Origin: Euonymus europaeus
Taxonomy: Eukaryota > Streptophyta > Magnoliopsida > Celastrales > Celastraceae
Direction of reading: 5' to 3'
Assembly (NCBI GenBank): GCA_963580455.1
Contig: OY756971.1
Span: 11,865,001-11,929,000, forward strand
DNA length: 64,000 bases
Below, piece by piece: positions 13,457 through 25,181 of the stretch. Numbering within the stretch: position 1 is the stretch's first letter; the number at the start of each line of letters is the position of its first letter. The notes under the pieces were generated by a model. That model worked only from the letters and a program-made list of their open reading frames with translations. It made no database searches and was not told the DNA's origin. Made by a program: the position numbers and the translations under genes.

Positions 13457-14992
13457 TTTTTAATGTTCTTCTATGTCAAATTTTACGAGTATAAGCTTCC
13501 TAGATTATTTCGATGTCAAAACACCAAATTTCTATGACCAATGGACAAAATTGTTAAAAGCTCCTCCATAGAGAAAGTTGACCAACTTCAGACCATCAAA
13601 GTTGCTCGGTGTACACTTTTTATTGTGCTTCAATGTCAAATTTTACGAGTATAAGCTTCCTAGATTATTTCGATGCCAAAACACCAACTTTCTATGACAA
13701 ATGCACAAAATTGTTAAAAGCACCTCCATAGATAGTGTTGAGCAACCTCGGACCATCAAAGTTCCTCGGTGTACACAGTTTATTGTGCATCTATGTCAAA
13801 CTTGACGAGTATAAGCTTCCAAGATTATTTCGATGCAAAACACCAACATGCTATGACAAATGGACAAAATCGTTAAAAGCTCCTCCATAGAGAGAGTTAA
13901 TCAACTTCAGACCATTAAAGTTACCCGGTGTACACTTTTTAATGTTCTTCTATGTCAAATTTTACGAGTATAAGCTTCCTAGATTATTTCGATGCAAAAA
14001 CCTCAACTTTCTATGAAAAATGCACAAAATTGTTAAAAGCACCACCATAGATAGTGTTGAGCAACTTCGGACCATCAAAGTTGCTTGGTGTACACCTTTT
14101 ATTGTTCTTCCATTTGAAATTTTACGAGTATAAGCTTCAAGATTAATTAATCGCCAAAACACCAACTTTCTATGAGAAATGGACAAACCCGTTAAAAGCT
14201 CATCCATAGAGAGAGTTGAGCAACTTTGGACCAGAAAAGTTGCTCGGTGTACACTTTTTAATGTTCTTCTATGTCAAATTTTACAAGTATAAGCTTCCTA
14301 GATTATTTCGATGGAAAAATCCCAACTTTCTATGACAAATGCACAAAATTGTTAAAAGCTCCTCCATAGAGAGTGTTGAGCAACTTCGGACCGTCAATGT
14401 TGTGTGTACGTCTTCTATTGTTCTTCCATTTGAAATTTTACGAGCATAAGCGTCATTATTAATTAATTGCCAAAACACCAACTTTCTATGAGAAATGGAC
14501 AAAGCCATTAAAAGCTCCTCCATAGAGAGAGCTCAGCAAGTTCGGACCATCAAAGTTGATTGGTATACACTTTGTATTGTTTTTCTGTGTCAAATTTTAT
14601 GAGTATAAGCTTTCTAGATTATTTCGATGCGAAAACACCAACTTTCTATGACAAATGGACGAAATTGTTAAAAGCTCCTCTATAGAGAGAGTTGAGGAAC
14701 CTCGGACTATCAAAGTTCCTCGGTGTACACATTTTCTTGAGCATCTATGTCAAATTTGACGAGTATAAGCTTCCAAGATTATTTCGATGCAAAACAGCAA
14801 CATGCTATGACAAATGGACAAAATCGTTAAAAGCTCCTTCATAGATAGAGTTAATCAACTTCAGACCATCAAAGTTGCTCGGTGTACACTTTTTAATGTT
14901 CTTCTATGTCAAATTTTACGAATATAAGCTTCCTAGATTATTTCGAAGCAAAAACCCCAACTTTCTATGAAAAATGCACAAAATTGTTAAAA

Positions 14993-17900
14993 TCTCCTCC
15001 ATAGAGAGTGTTGAGCAACTTCGGACCATCAATCTTGTGTGTACACCTTTTATTGTTCTTCCATTTGAAATTTTACGAGTATAAGCGTCATTATTAATTA
15101 ATTGCCAAAATACCAACTTTCTATGAGAAATGGACAAAGCCATTAAAAGCTCCTCCATAGAGAGAGTTGAGCAACTTCGGACAAGAAAAGTTCCCCGGTG
15201 TACACTTTTTAATGTTTTTCTATGTCAAATTTTACAAGTATAAGCTTCTTAGATTAATTCGATGCCAAAACATCAACTTTCTATGAGAAATGGACAAATC
15301 CGTTAAAAGCTCCTCCATAGAGAGAGTTGAGCAACTTTGGACCAGAAAAGTTTCTCGGTGTACACTTTTTAATGTTCTTCTATGTCAAATTTTATAAGTA
15401 TAAGCGTCCTAGATTATTTCGATGCAAAAGCCCCAACTTTCTATGACAAATGCACAAAATTGTTAAAAGCTCCTCCCTAGAGAGTGTTGAGCAACTTCGG
15501 ACCATCAATGTTGTGTGTACACCTTTTATTGTTCTTCATTTTGAAATTTTACGAGTATAAGCGTCATTATTAATTAATTGCCAAAACACCAACTTTCTAT
15601 GAGAAATGGACAAAGCCATTAAAAGCTCCTCCATAGAGAGAGTTGAGCAACTTCGGACCAGAAAAGTTCCTCGGTGTACACTTTTTAATGTTCTTCTATG
15701 TCAAATTTTACAAGTATAAGCTTCCTAGATTAATTCGATGCCAAAACATTAACTTTCTATGATAAATGGAAAAACCCCATTAAAAGCTCCTCCATAGAGA
15801 GAGTTGAGCAACTTTGGACCAGAAAAGTTGCTCGGTGTACACTTTTTAATGTTCTTCTATGTCAAATTTTACAAGTATAAGCTCCCTAGATTATTTCAAT
15901 GCCAAAACACCAACTTTCTATGACAAATGGACAAAATTGTTAAAAGCTCCTCTATAGAGAGAGTTGAGCAACTTCAAACCATCAAAGTTCCTCGGTGTAC
16001 ACTTTGTTTTGTGCTTCTATGTCAAATTTTACGAGTATAAGCTTCAAAGATTATTTCGATGCAAAACACCAACATGCTATGACAAATGGACAAAATCGTT
16101 AAAAGCTCCTCCATAGAGAGAGTTAATCAACCTCGGACCATCAAAGTTGCTCGGTGTACACTTTTTATTGTGCTTCTATGTCAAATTTTACGAGTACAAG
16201 CTTTCAAGATAATTTCGATGCCAAAACACCGACTTTCTGTGACAAATGGACAAAACCATTAAAAGCTCCTCGATAGAGAGAGTTGAGCAACTTCGGACCA
16301 GAAAAGTTCCTCGGTGTACACTTTTTAATGTTCTTCTATGTCAAATTTTACAAGTATAAGCTTCCTTGATTATTTCAATGCCAAAACACCAACTTTCTAT
16401 GACAAATGGACAAAACCGTTAAAAGCTACTCCATAGAAAGAGTTGAGCAACTTCGGACCGTCAAAGATGCTCTGTGTACAACTTTTATTGTTCTTTTATG
16501 CCAAATTTTATGAGTATAAGCTTCAAGATTATTTAATTGCCAAAACACCAACTTTCTATGAGAAATGGACAAAGCCATGAAAAGCTCCTCGATCGAGAGA
16601 GTTGTGCTACTTCGGACCATCAAAGTTGCTCGGTGTACACTTTTTAATGTTCTTCTATGTCAAATTTTACGAGTATAGGCTTCCTAGATTATTTCTTTCG
16701 CAAGACATAAACTTTCTATGATAGATGGACAAATCTGTTAAAAGCTCTTGCATAGAGAGAGTTGAGCAAGTTCGGACCATCAAAGTTGCTTTGTGTACAC
16801 TTTTTATTGTTATTCTATGTCAAATTTTATGAGTATAAGCATCCTAGATTATGTCGATGCAAAAACCCTAACTTTCTATGACAAATGCACAAAATTGTTA
16901 AAAGCTCCTCCATAGAGAGAGTTGAGAAACTTCGAACCGTCAAAGTTGCTTCGTGTACACCATTTATTGTTCTTTTGTGCCAAATTTTACGAGTATAACC
17001 ATCAAGATTATTTAATTGCCAAAACACTAACTTTCTATGAGAAATGAACAAAGCCGTTAAAAGCTCCTCCATAGAGAGAGTTGAGCAGCTTCGGATCATC
17101 AAAGTTGCTCGTTGTATGCTTTTTATTGTTCTTCTATGTCAAATTTTACGAATATAAGATTTCAAGATTATTTCGAAGCAAAAACACCAATTTTCTATGA
17201 CAAATGCACAAAACCGTTAAAAGCTCCTATGTAGAGAGAGTTGAGCAACTTCGGACCATCAAAGTTGCTCGGTGTACACTTTTTAATGTTCTTCTATGTC
17301 AAATTTTACGAGTATAAGCTTCCTAGATTATTTCGATGTCAAAACACCAAATTTCTATGACCAATGGACAAAATTGTTAAAAGCTCCTCCATAGAGAAAG
17401 TTGACCAACTTCAGACCATCAAAGTTGCTCGGTGTACACTTTTTATTGTGCTTCAATGTCAAATTTTACGAGTATAAGCTTCCTAGATTATTTCGATGCC
17501 AAAACACCAACTTTCTATGACAAATGCACAAAATTGTTAAAAGCACCTCCATAGATAGTGTTGAGCAACCTCGGACCATCAAAGTTCCTCGGTGTACACA
17601 GTTTATTGTGCATCTATGTCAAACTTGACGAGTATAAGCTTCCAAGATTATTTCGATGCAAAACACCAACATGCTATGACAAATGGACAAAATCGTTAAA
17701 AGCTCCTCCATAGAGAGAGTTAATCAACTTCAGACCATTAAAGTTACCCGGTGTACACTTTTTAATGTTCTTCTATGTCAAATTTTACGAGTATAAGCTT
17801 CCTAGATTATTTCGATGCAAAAACCTCAACTTTCTATGAAAAATGCACAAAATTGTTAAAAGCACCACCATAGATAGTGTTGAGCAACTTCGGACCATCA

Positions 17901-18815
17901 AAGTTGCTTGGTGTACACCTTTTATTGTTCTTCCATTTGAAATTTTACGAGTATAAGCTTCAAGATTAATTAATCGCCAAAACACCAACTTTCTATGAGA
18001 AATGGACAAACCCGTTAAAAGCTCATCCATAGAGAGAGTTGAGCAACTTTGGACCAGAAAAGTTGCTCGGTGTACACTTTTTAATGTTCTTCTATGTCAA
18101 ATTTTACAAGTATAAGCTTCCTAGATTATTTCGATGGAAAAATCCCAACTTTCTATGACAAATGCACAAAATTGTTAAAATCCTCCATAGAGAGTGTTGA
18201 GCAACTTCGGACCGTCAATGTTGTGTGTACGTCTTCTATTGTTCTTCCATTTGAAATTTTACGAGCATAAGCGTCATTATTAATTAATTGCCAAAACACC
18301 AACTTTCTATGAGAAATGGAAAAAGCCATTAAAAGCTCCTCCATAGAGAGAGCTCAGCAAGTTCGGACCATCAAAGTTGATTGGTATACACTTTGTATTG
18401 TTTTTCTGTGTCAAATTTTATGAGTATAAGCTTTCTAGATTATTTCGATGCGAAAACACCAACTTTCTATGACAAATGGACGAAATTGTTAAAAGCTCCT
18501 CTATAGAGAGAGTTGAGGAACCTCGGACTATCAAAGTTCCTCGGTGTACACATTTTCTTGAGCATCTATGTCAAATTTGACGAGTATAAGCTTCCAAGAT
18601 TATTTCGATGCAAAACAGCAACATGCTATGACAAATGGACAAAATCTTTAAAAGCTCCTTCATAGATAGAGTTAATCAACTTCAGACCATCAAAGTTGCT
18701 CGGTGTACACTTTTTAATGTTCTTCTATGTCAAATTTTACGAATATGAGCTTCCTAGATTATTTCGAAGCAAAAACCCCAACTTTCTATGAAAAATGCAC
18801 AAAATTGTTAAAAGC
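14993..18815 (+). repeat. 3823-bp segmental duplication, copy 2
   Basis: This is a head-to-tail copy of 11170-14992. One visible difference is a 2-base loss near 18180, where ttaaaatcctcc replaces ttaaaagctcctcc. The left junction near 14993 joins a monomer type (gaagcaaaaacccc) that elsewhere leads into the 109-bp signature monomer to an unrelated 476-bp trimer. The right end returns to the 109-bp monomer at 18814. Confidence 0.85.
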
Positions 18816-18922
18816 TCCTCCATAGAGAGTGTTGAGCAACTTCGGACCATCGATGTTGTGTGTACACCTTTTAATGTTCTTCCATTTGAAATTTTACTAG
18901 TATAAGCGTCAAGCCATTAAAA
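18814..18922 (+). repeat. 109-bp truncated monomer, copy 4
   Basis: It has the same deletion junction and carries the tactagtataag variant, shared with the copies at 24225 and 29324 but not with those at 5271 and 9575. The fused monomer follows 746 bp on. Confidence 0.9.
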
Positions 18923-19559
18923 GTTCCTCCATAGAGAGAGTTCAGCAAGTTCGGACCATCAAAGTTGCTTGGTGTACACTTTGTATTGTTTTTGTAAGTC
19001 AAATTTTATGAGTTTATCTTCCTAGATTATTTCGATGCCAAAACACCAACTTTCTATGAGAAATGGACAAAATTGTTAAAAGCTCCTCTATAGAGAGAGT
19101 TGAGCAACTTCGAACCATCCAAGTTGCTCGGTGAAACTTTTTATTGTGCGTCTATGTCAAATTTTACGAGTATAAACTTCCAAGATTATTTCGAAGCCAA
19201 AATACCGACTTTCTATGACAAATGGACGAAACCGTTAAGAGCTACTCCATAGAGAGAGTTGAGCAACTTCGGACCAGAAAAGCTTCTCGGTGTACACTTT
19301 TTAATGTTCTTCTATGTCAAATTTTACAAGTATAAGCTTCCTATAATATTTCGATGCCAAAACATGAACTTTCTATGACAAATGGACAAAACCGTTAAAA
19401 GCTCCTCCATAGAGAGAGTTGAGCAACTTTGGACCGTCAAAGATGCTCGGTGTACAACTTTTATTGTTCTTTTATGCCAAATTTTACGACTATAAACCTC
19501 AAGATTATTTAATTGCCAAAACACCAACTTTCTATGATAAATGGACAAACCCGTTAAAA

Positions 19560-19770
19560 CCTCCTCCATAGAGAGAGTTCAGAAACTTTGGACCAGAAAA
19601 GTTGCTCAGTGTACACTTTTTAATGTTCTTCTAAGTCAAATTTTACAAGTATAAGCTTCCTGTACACTTTGTATAGTTTTTCTATGTCAAATTTTATGAG
19701 TATAAGCTTCCTATATTATTTCGATGCCAAAACACCAATTTTTTATGACAAATTGACAAAATTATTAAAA
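19560..19770 (+). repeat. 211-bp fused monomer, copy 4
   Basis: It has the same junction, plus the tctaagtcaaat variant shared with the copy at 24971. It lies 9239 bp after the previous copy; the expected intermediate copy is missing where the 3823-bp duplication joins. Confidence 0.9.
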
Positions 19771-20567
19771 GCTTCTCTATAGAGAGAGTTGAGCAACTTC
19801 GAACCATCAAAGTTGGTCGGTGTAACTTTTTATTGTGCTTCTATGTCAAATTTTACGAGTCTAAGCTTCCTAGATTATTTCGATGCCAAAACACCAACTT
19901 TCAATGACGAATGGACAAAATCGTCAAATGCTCCTCCATAGAGAGAGTTGATCAACTTCGGACCATCAAATTTGCTCGGTGTACACTTTTTATTATTCTT
20001 CTATGTCAAATTTTACGAGTATAAGCTTCCTAGATTATTTCGATGCAAAAACCCCAACTTTCTATGACAAATGCACAAAATTGTTAAAAGCACCTCCATA
20101 GATAGTTTTGAGCAACTTCGGACCATCAAAGTTGCTTGGTGTACACCTTTTATTGTTCTTCTATTTGAAATTTTAAGAGTATAAGCTTCAAGATTAATTA
20201 ATTGTCAAAACACCAACTTTCTATAAGAAATGGACAAAGCCATTAAAAGCTTCTCTATAGAGAGAGTTGAGCAAGTTCGGACCATCAAAGTTGCCTGGTG
20301 TACACTTTGTATTGTTTTTCTATGTCAAATTTTACGAGTATAAGCTTCCTAGATTAATTCGATGTCAAAACATCCACTTTCTATGACAAATGAACAAACC
20401 CGTTAAAAGCTCCTCCATAGAGAGAGTTGAGAAACTTTGGATCAAAAAAGTTGCTCGGTGTACACTTTTTATGTTTTTCTATGTCAAATTTTACAAGTAT
20501 AAGCTTCCTAGATTATTTCGATGCAAAAACCCCAACTTTCTATGACAAATGCAAAAAATTGTTAATA

Positions 20568-21515
20568 GCCCCTCCATAGAGAGTGTTGCGCAACTTCGGA
20601 CCATCAATGTTGTGTGTACACCTTTTATTGTTATTCCATTTGAAATTTTACGAGTATAAGCGTCATTATTAATTAATTGCCAAAACACCAACTTTCTATG
20701 AGAAATGGACAAAGCCATTAAAAGCTCCTCCATAGAGAGAGTTGAGCAACTTCGGACGAGAAAAGTTCCTCGTTGTACACTTTTTAATGTTCTTCTATGT
20801 CAAATTTTACAAGTATAAGCTTCCTAGATTAATTCGATGCCAAAACATTAACTTTCTATGATAAATGGAAAAACCCGTTAAAAGCACCTCCATAGAGAGA
20901 GTTGAGCAACTTTGGACAAGAAAAGTTGCTCGGTGTACACTTTTTAATGTTCTTCTATGTCAAATTTTACAAGTATAAGCTTCCTAGATTATTTCGATTC
21001 AAAAGCCCCAACTTTCTATGACAAATGCACAAAATTGTTAAAAGCTCCTCCATAGAGAGTGTTGAGCAACTTCGGACCATCAATGTTATGTGTACACCTT
21101 TTATTGTTCTTCCATTTGAAATTTTACGAGTATAAGCGTCATTATTAATTAAGTGCCAAAACACCAACTTTCTATGACAAATGGACAAAACCGTTAAGAG
21201 CTACTCCATAGAGAGAGTTGAGCAACTTCGGACCAGAAAAGTTTCTCGGTGTACACTTTTTAATGTTCTTCTATGTCAAATTTTACAAGTATAAGCTTCC
21301 TATATTATTTCGATGCAAAAGCCCCAACTTTCTATGACAAATGCACAAAATTGTTAAAAGCTCCTCCATAGAGAGTGTTGAGCAACTTCGGACCATCAAT
21401 GTTGTGTGTACACCTTTTATTGTTCTTCCATTTGAAATTTTACGAGTATAAGCGTCATTATTAATTAATTGCCAAAACACCAACTTTCTATGAGAAATGG
21501 ACAAAGCCATTAAAA
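20568..21515 (+). repeat. Trimer HOR with one shortened unit
   Basis: Landmarks at 20568, 21044 and 21360 give steps of 476 and 316 bp, followed by a 156-bp monomer to 21516. The 316-bp step is a trimer lacking one monomer. The corresponding region of the next 5.4-kb unit, near 26 kb, has lost 792 bp here. Confidence 0.8.
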
Positions 21516-24224
21516 GCTCCTCCATAGAGAGAGTTGAGCAACTTCGGACCAGAAAAGTTGCTCGGTGTACACTTTTTAATGTTCTTCTATGTCAAATTTT
21601 ACAAGTATAAGCTCCCTAGATTATTTCAATGCCAAAACACCAAATTTCTATGATAAATGGATAAAATTGTTAAAAGCTCCTCTATAGAGAGAGTTGAGCA
21701 ACTTCGAACCATCAAAGTTCCTCGGTGTACACTTTGTTTTGTGCTTCTATGTCAAATTTTACGAGTATAAGCTTCAAAGATTATTTCGATGCAAAACACC
21801 AACATGCTATGACAAATGGACAAAATCTTTAAAAGCTCCTCCATAGAGAGAGTTAATCAACCTCGGACCATCAAAGTTGTTCGGTGTACACTTTTTATTG
21901 TGCTTCTATGTCAAATTTTACGAGTATAAGCTTTCAAGATAATTTCGTTGCCAAAACACCGACTTTCTGTGACAAATGGACAAAACCGTTAAAAGCTCCT
22001 CCATAGAGAGAGTTGAGCAACTTCAGACCAGAAAAGTTCCTCGGTGTACACTTTTTAATGTTCTTCTATGTCAAATTTTACAAGTATAAGCTTTCTTGAT
22101 TATTTCAATGCCAAAACACCAACTTTCTATGACAAATGGACAAAACCGTTAAAAGCTACTCCATAGAAAGAGTTGAGCAACTTCGGACCGTCAAAGATGC
22201 TCTGTGTACAACTTTTATTGTTCTTTTATGCCAAATTTTACGAGTATAAGCTTCAAGATTATTTAATTGCCAAAACACCAACTTTCTATGAGAAATGGAC
22301 AAAGCCGTGAAAAGCTCCTCGATTGAGAGAGTTGTGCTACTTCGGACCATCAAAGTTGCTCGGTGTACACTTTTTAATGTTCTTCTATGTCAAATTTTAC
22401 GAGTATAAGCTTCCTAGATTATTTCTTTGGCAAAGCATAAACTTTCTATGATAGATGGACAAATCCGTTAAAAGCTCTTGCATAGAGAGAGTTGAGCAAG
22501 TTCGGACCATCAAAGTTGCTTTGTGTACACTTTTTATTGTTATTCTATGTCAAATTTTATGAGTATAAGCATCCTAGATTATGTCGATGCAAAAACCCTA
22601 ACTTTCTATGACAAATGCACAAAATTGTTAAAAGCTCCTCCATAGAGGGAGTTGAAAAACTTCGGACCGTCAAAGTTGCTTCGTGTACACCTTTTATTGT
22701 TCTTTTGTGCCAAATTTTATGAGTATAACCATCAAGATTATTTAATTGCCAAAACACTAACTTTCTATGAGAAATGAACAAAGCCGTTAAAAGCTCCTCC
22801 ATAGAGAGAGTTGAGCAACTTCGGATCATCAAAGTTGCTCGTTGTATGCTTTTTATTGTTCTTATATGTCAAATTTTACGAATATAAGATTTCAAGATTA
22901 TTTCGAAGGAAAAACACCAATTTTCTATGACAAATGCACAAAATCGTTAAAAGCTCCTCCATAGATAGTGTTGAGCAACCTCGGACCATCAAAGTTCCTC
23001 GGTGTACACAGTTTATTGTGCATCTATGTCAAACTTGACGAGTATAAGCTTCCAAGATTATTTCGATGCAAAACACCAACATGCTATGACAAATGGACAA
23101 AATCGTTAAAAGCTCCTCCATAGAGAGAGTTAATCAACTTCAGACCATTAAAGTTACTCGGTGTACACTTTTTAATGTTCTTCTATGTCAAATTTTACGA
23201 GTATAAGCTTCCTAGATTATTTCGATGCAAAAACCTCAACTTTCTATGAAAAATTCACAAAATTGTTAAAAGCACCTCCATAGATAGTGTTGAGCAACTT
23301 CGGACCATCAAAGTTGCTTGGTGTACACCTTTTATTGTTCTTCGATTTGAAATTTTAAGAGTATAAGCTTCAAGATTAATTAATCGCCAAAACACCAACT
23401 TTCTATGAGAAATGGACAAACCCGTTAAAAGCTCGTCCATAGAGAGAGTTGAGCAACTTTGGACCAGAAAAGTTGCTCGGTGTACACTTTTTAATGTTCT
23501 TCTATGTCAAATTTTACAAGTATAAGCTTCCTAGATTATTTCGATGGAAAAATCCCAACTTTCTATGACAAATGCACAAAATTGTTAAAAGCTCCTCCAT
23601 AGAGAGTGTTGAGCAACTTCGGACCGTCAATGTTGTGTGTACGTCTTTTATTGTTCTTCCATTTGAAATTTTACGAGCATAAGCGTCATTATTAATTAAT
23701 TGCCAAAACACCAACTTTCTATGAGAAATGGACAAAGCCATTAAAAGCTCCTCCATAGAGAGAGCTCAGCAAGTTCGGACCATCAAAGTTGATTGGTATC
23801 ACTTTGTATTGTTTTTCTGTGTCAAATTTTATGAGTATAAGCTTCCTAGATTATTTCGATGCGAAAACACCAACTTTCTATGACAAATGGACGAAATTGT
23901 TAAAAGCTCCTCTATAGAGAGAGTTGAGGAACCTCGGACTATCAAAGTTCCTCGGTGTACACATTTTCTTGAGCATCTATGTCAAATTTGACGAGTATAA
24001 GCTTCCAAGATTATTTCGATGCAAAACAGCAACATGCTATGACAAATGGACAAAATCGTTAAAAGCTCCTTCATAGATAGAGTTAATCAACTTCAGACCA
24101 TCAAAGTTGCTCGGTGTACACTTTTTAATGTTCTTCTATGTCAAATTTTACGAATATAAGCTTCCTAGATTATTTCGAAGCAAAAACCCCAACTTTCTAT
24201 GAAAAATGCACAAAATTGTTAAAA

Positions 24225-24333
24225 GCTCCTCCATAGAGAGTGTTGAGCAACTTCGGACCATCGATGTTGTGTGTACACCTTTTAATGTTCTTCCATTTGA
24301 AATTTTACTAGTATAAGCGTCAAGCCATTAAAA
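24225..24333 (+). repeat. 109-bp truncated monomer, copy 5
   Basis: This is the counterpart of the unit at 18814, with offset 5411. It is followed by the agttcctcc variant shared with that copy. Confidence 0.9.
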
Positions 24334-24970
24334 GTTCCTCCATAGAGAGAGTTCAGCAAGTTCGGACCATCAAAGTTGCTTGGTGTACACTTTGTATTGT
24401 TTTTGTAAGTCAAATTTTATGAGTTTATCTTCCTAGATTATTTCGATGCCAAAACACCAACTTTCTATGAGAAATGGACAAAACTGTTAAAAGCTCCTCT
24501 ATAGAGAGAGTTGAGCAACTTCGAACCATCCAAGTTGCTCGGTGAAACTTTTTATTGTGTGTCTATGTCAAATTTTACAAGTATAAACTTCCAAGATTAT
24601 TTCGAAGCCAAAATACCGACTTTCTATGACAAATGGACAAAACCGTTAAGAGCTACTCCATAGAGAGAGTTGAGCAACTTCGGACCAGAAAAGTTTCTCG
24701 GTGTACACTTTTTAATGTTCTTCTATGTCAAATTTTACAAGTATAAGCTTCCTATAATATTTCGATGCCAAAACATGAACTTTCTATGACAAATGGACAA
24801 AACCGTTAAAAGCTCCTCCATAGAGAGAGTTGAGCAACTTTGGACCGTCAAAGATGCTCGGTGTACAACTTTTATTGTTCTTTTATGCCAAATTTTACGA
24901 CTATAAACCTCAAGATTATTTAATTGCCAAAACACCAACTTTCTATGATAAATGGACAAACCCGTTAAAA

Positions 24971-25181
24971 ACTCCTCCATAGAGAGAGTTGAGAAACTTT
25001 GGACCAGAAAAGTTGCTCAGTGTACACTTTTTAATGTTCTTCTAAGTCAAATTTTACAAGTATAAGCTTCCTGTACACTTTGTATAGTTTTTCTATGTCA
25101 AATTTTATGAGTATAAGCTTCCTATATTATTTCGATGCCAAAACACCAATTTTTTATGACAAATTGACAAAATTATTAAAA
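24971..25181 (+). repeat. 211-bp fused monomer, copy 5
   Basis: This is the counterpart of the unit at 19560 at offset 5411, with the same tctaagtcaaat and ctatattattt variants. Confidence 0.9.

Larger units (their letters stand above)
13401..13560 (+). repeat. Representative consensus-like monomer
   Basis: This 160-bp copy shows the full unit and can serve as a reference. It holds the gagcaactt/aagttgctc dyad (13420-13447), the gtgtacac palindrome (13449-13456), the first ttctatg element (from 13469), the HindIII site in ataagcttcc, and the second ttctatg element near 13530. The consensus I counted is 160 bp with 60 G or C. Five CpG sites occur per consensus unit, in ttcgga, ctcggt, acgagt, ttcgat and accgtt; this particular copy starts gctcctatg rather than gctcctcc. 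Confidence 0.85.
9381..13684 (+). repeat. 4304-bp segmental duplication, copy 2
   Basis: This is a head-to-tail repeat of the preceding block at constant offset 4304. Near 13684 the sequence leaves the copy 1 pattern, reading ccaaaacaccaac instead of ccaaaacacgaac. Its right two thirds also belong to the later 3823-bp duplication, so the two events overlap and can be ordered. Edges are approximate. Confidence 0.88.
11170..14992 (+). repeat. 3823-bp segmental duplication, copy 1
   Basis: Landmarks recur at offset 3823: the atcttgtgtgtac monomer (11170 and 14993), the aagcatcctag monomer (13004 and 16827) and the cgccaaaacacc monomer (near 14150 and 17975). It begins inside copy 2 of the 4304-bp duplication and continues beyond it, so it is the younger event. 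Edges were set at matching gctcctcc landmarks and are approximate. Confidence 0.87.
17540..22945 (+). repeat. 5.4-kb HOR unit, copy 1
   Basis: Most of this block recurs 5410-5411 bp downstream. Matching landmarks include the 109-bp monomer (18814 and 24225), the 211-bp monomer (19560 and 24971) and the monomer at 20568 (and about 25979). It contains a 476-bp trimer step and a 316-bp step (20568, 21044, 21360) that copy 2 has partly lost. Its left part overlaps copy 2 of the 3823-bp duplication. Edges are approximate. Confidence 0.8.

Noticed and set aside
13401..13560. gagtataag as a TATA-like promoter and the GA run as a GAGA-factor site
   Set aside because: Both occur in nearly every monomer of an array with no gene, so there is no support for a promoter role beyond the base composition.
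13401..13560. Relationship to the Arabidopsis 178-bp centromere repeat
   Set aside because: Short similar words (agtataag, accatcaaag) are present, but I could not align the rest of the unit from memory. The match may be chance and needs a real alignment.
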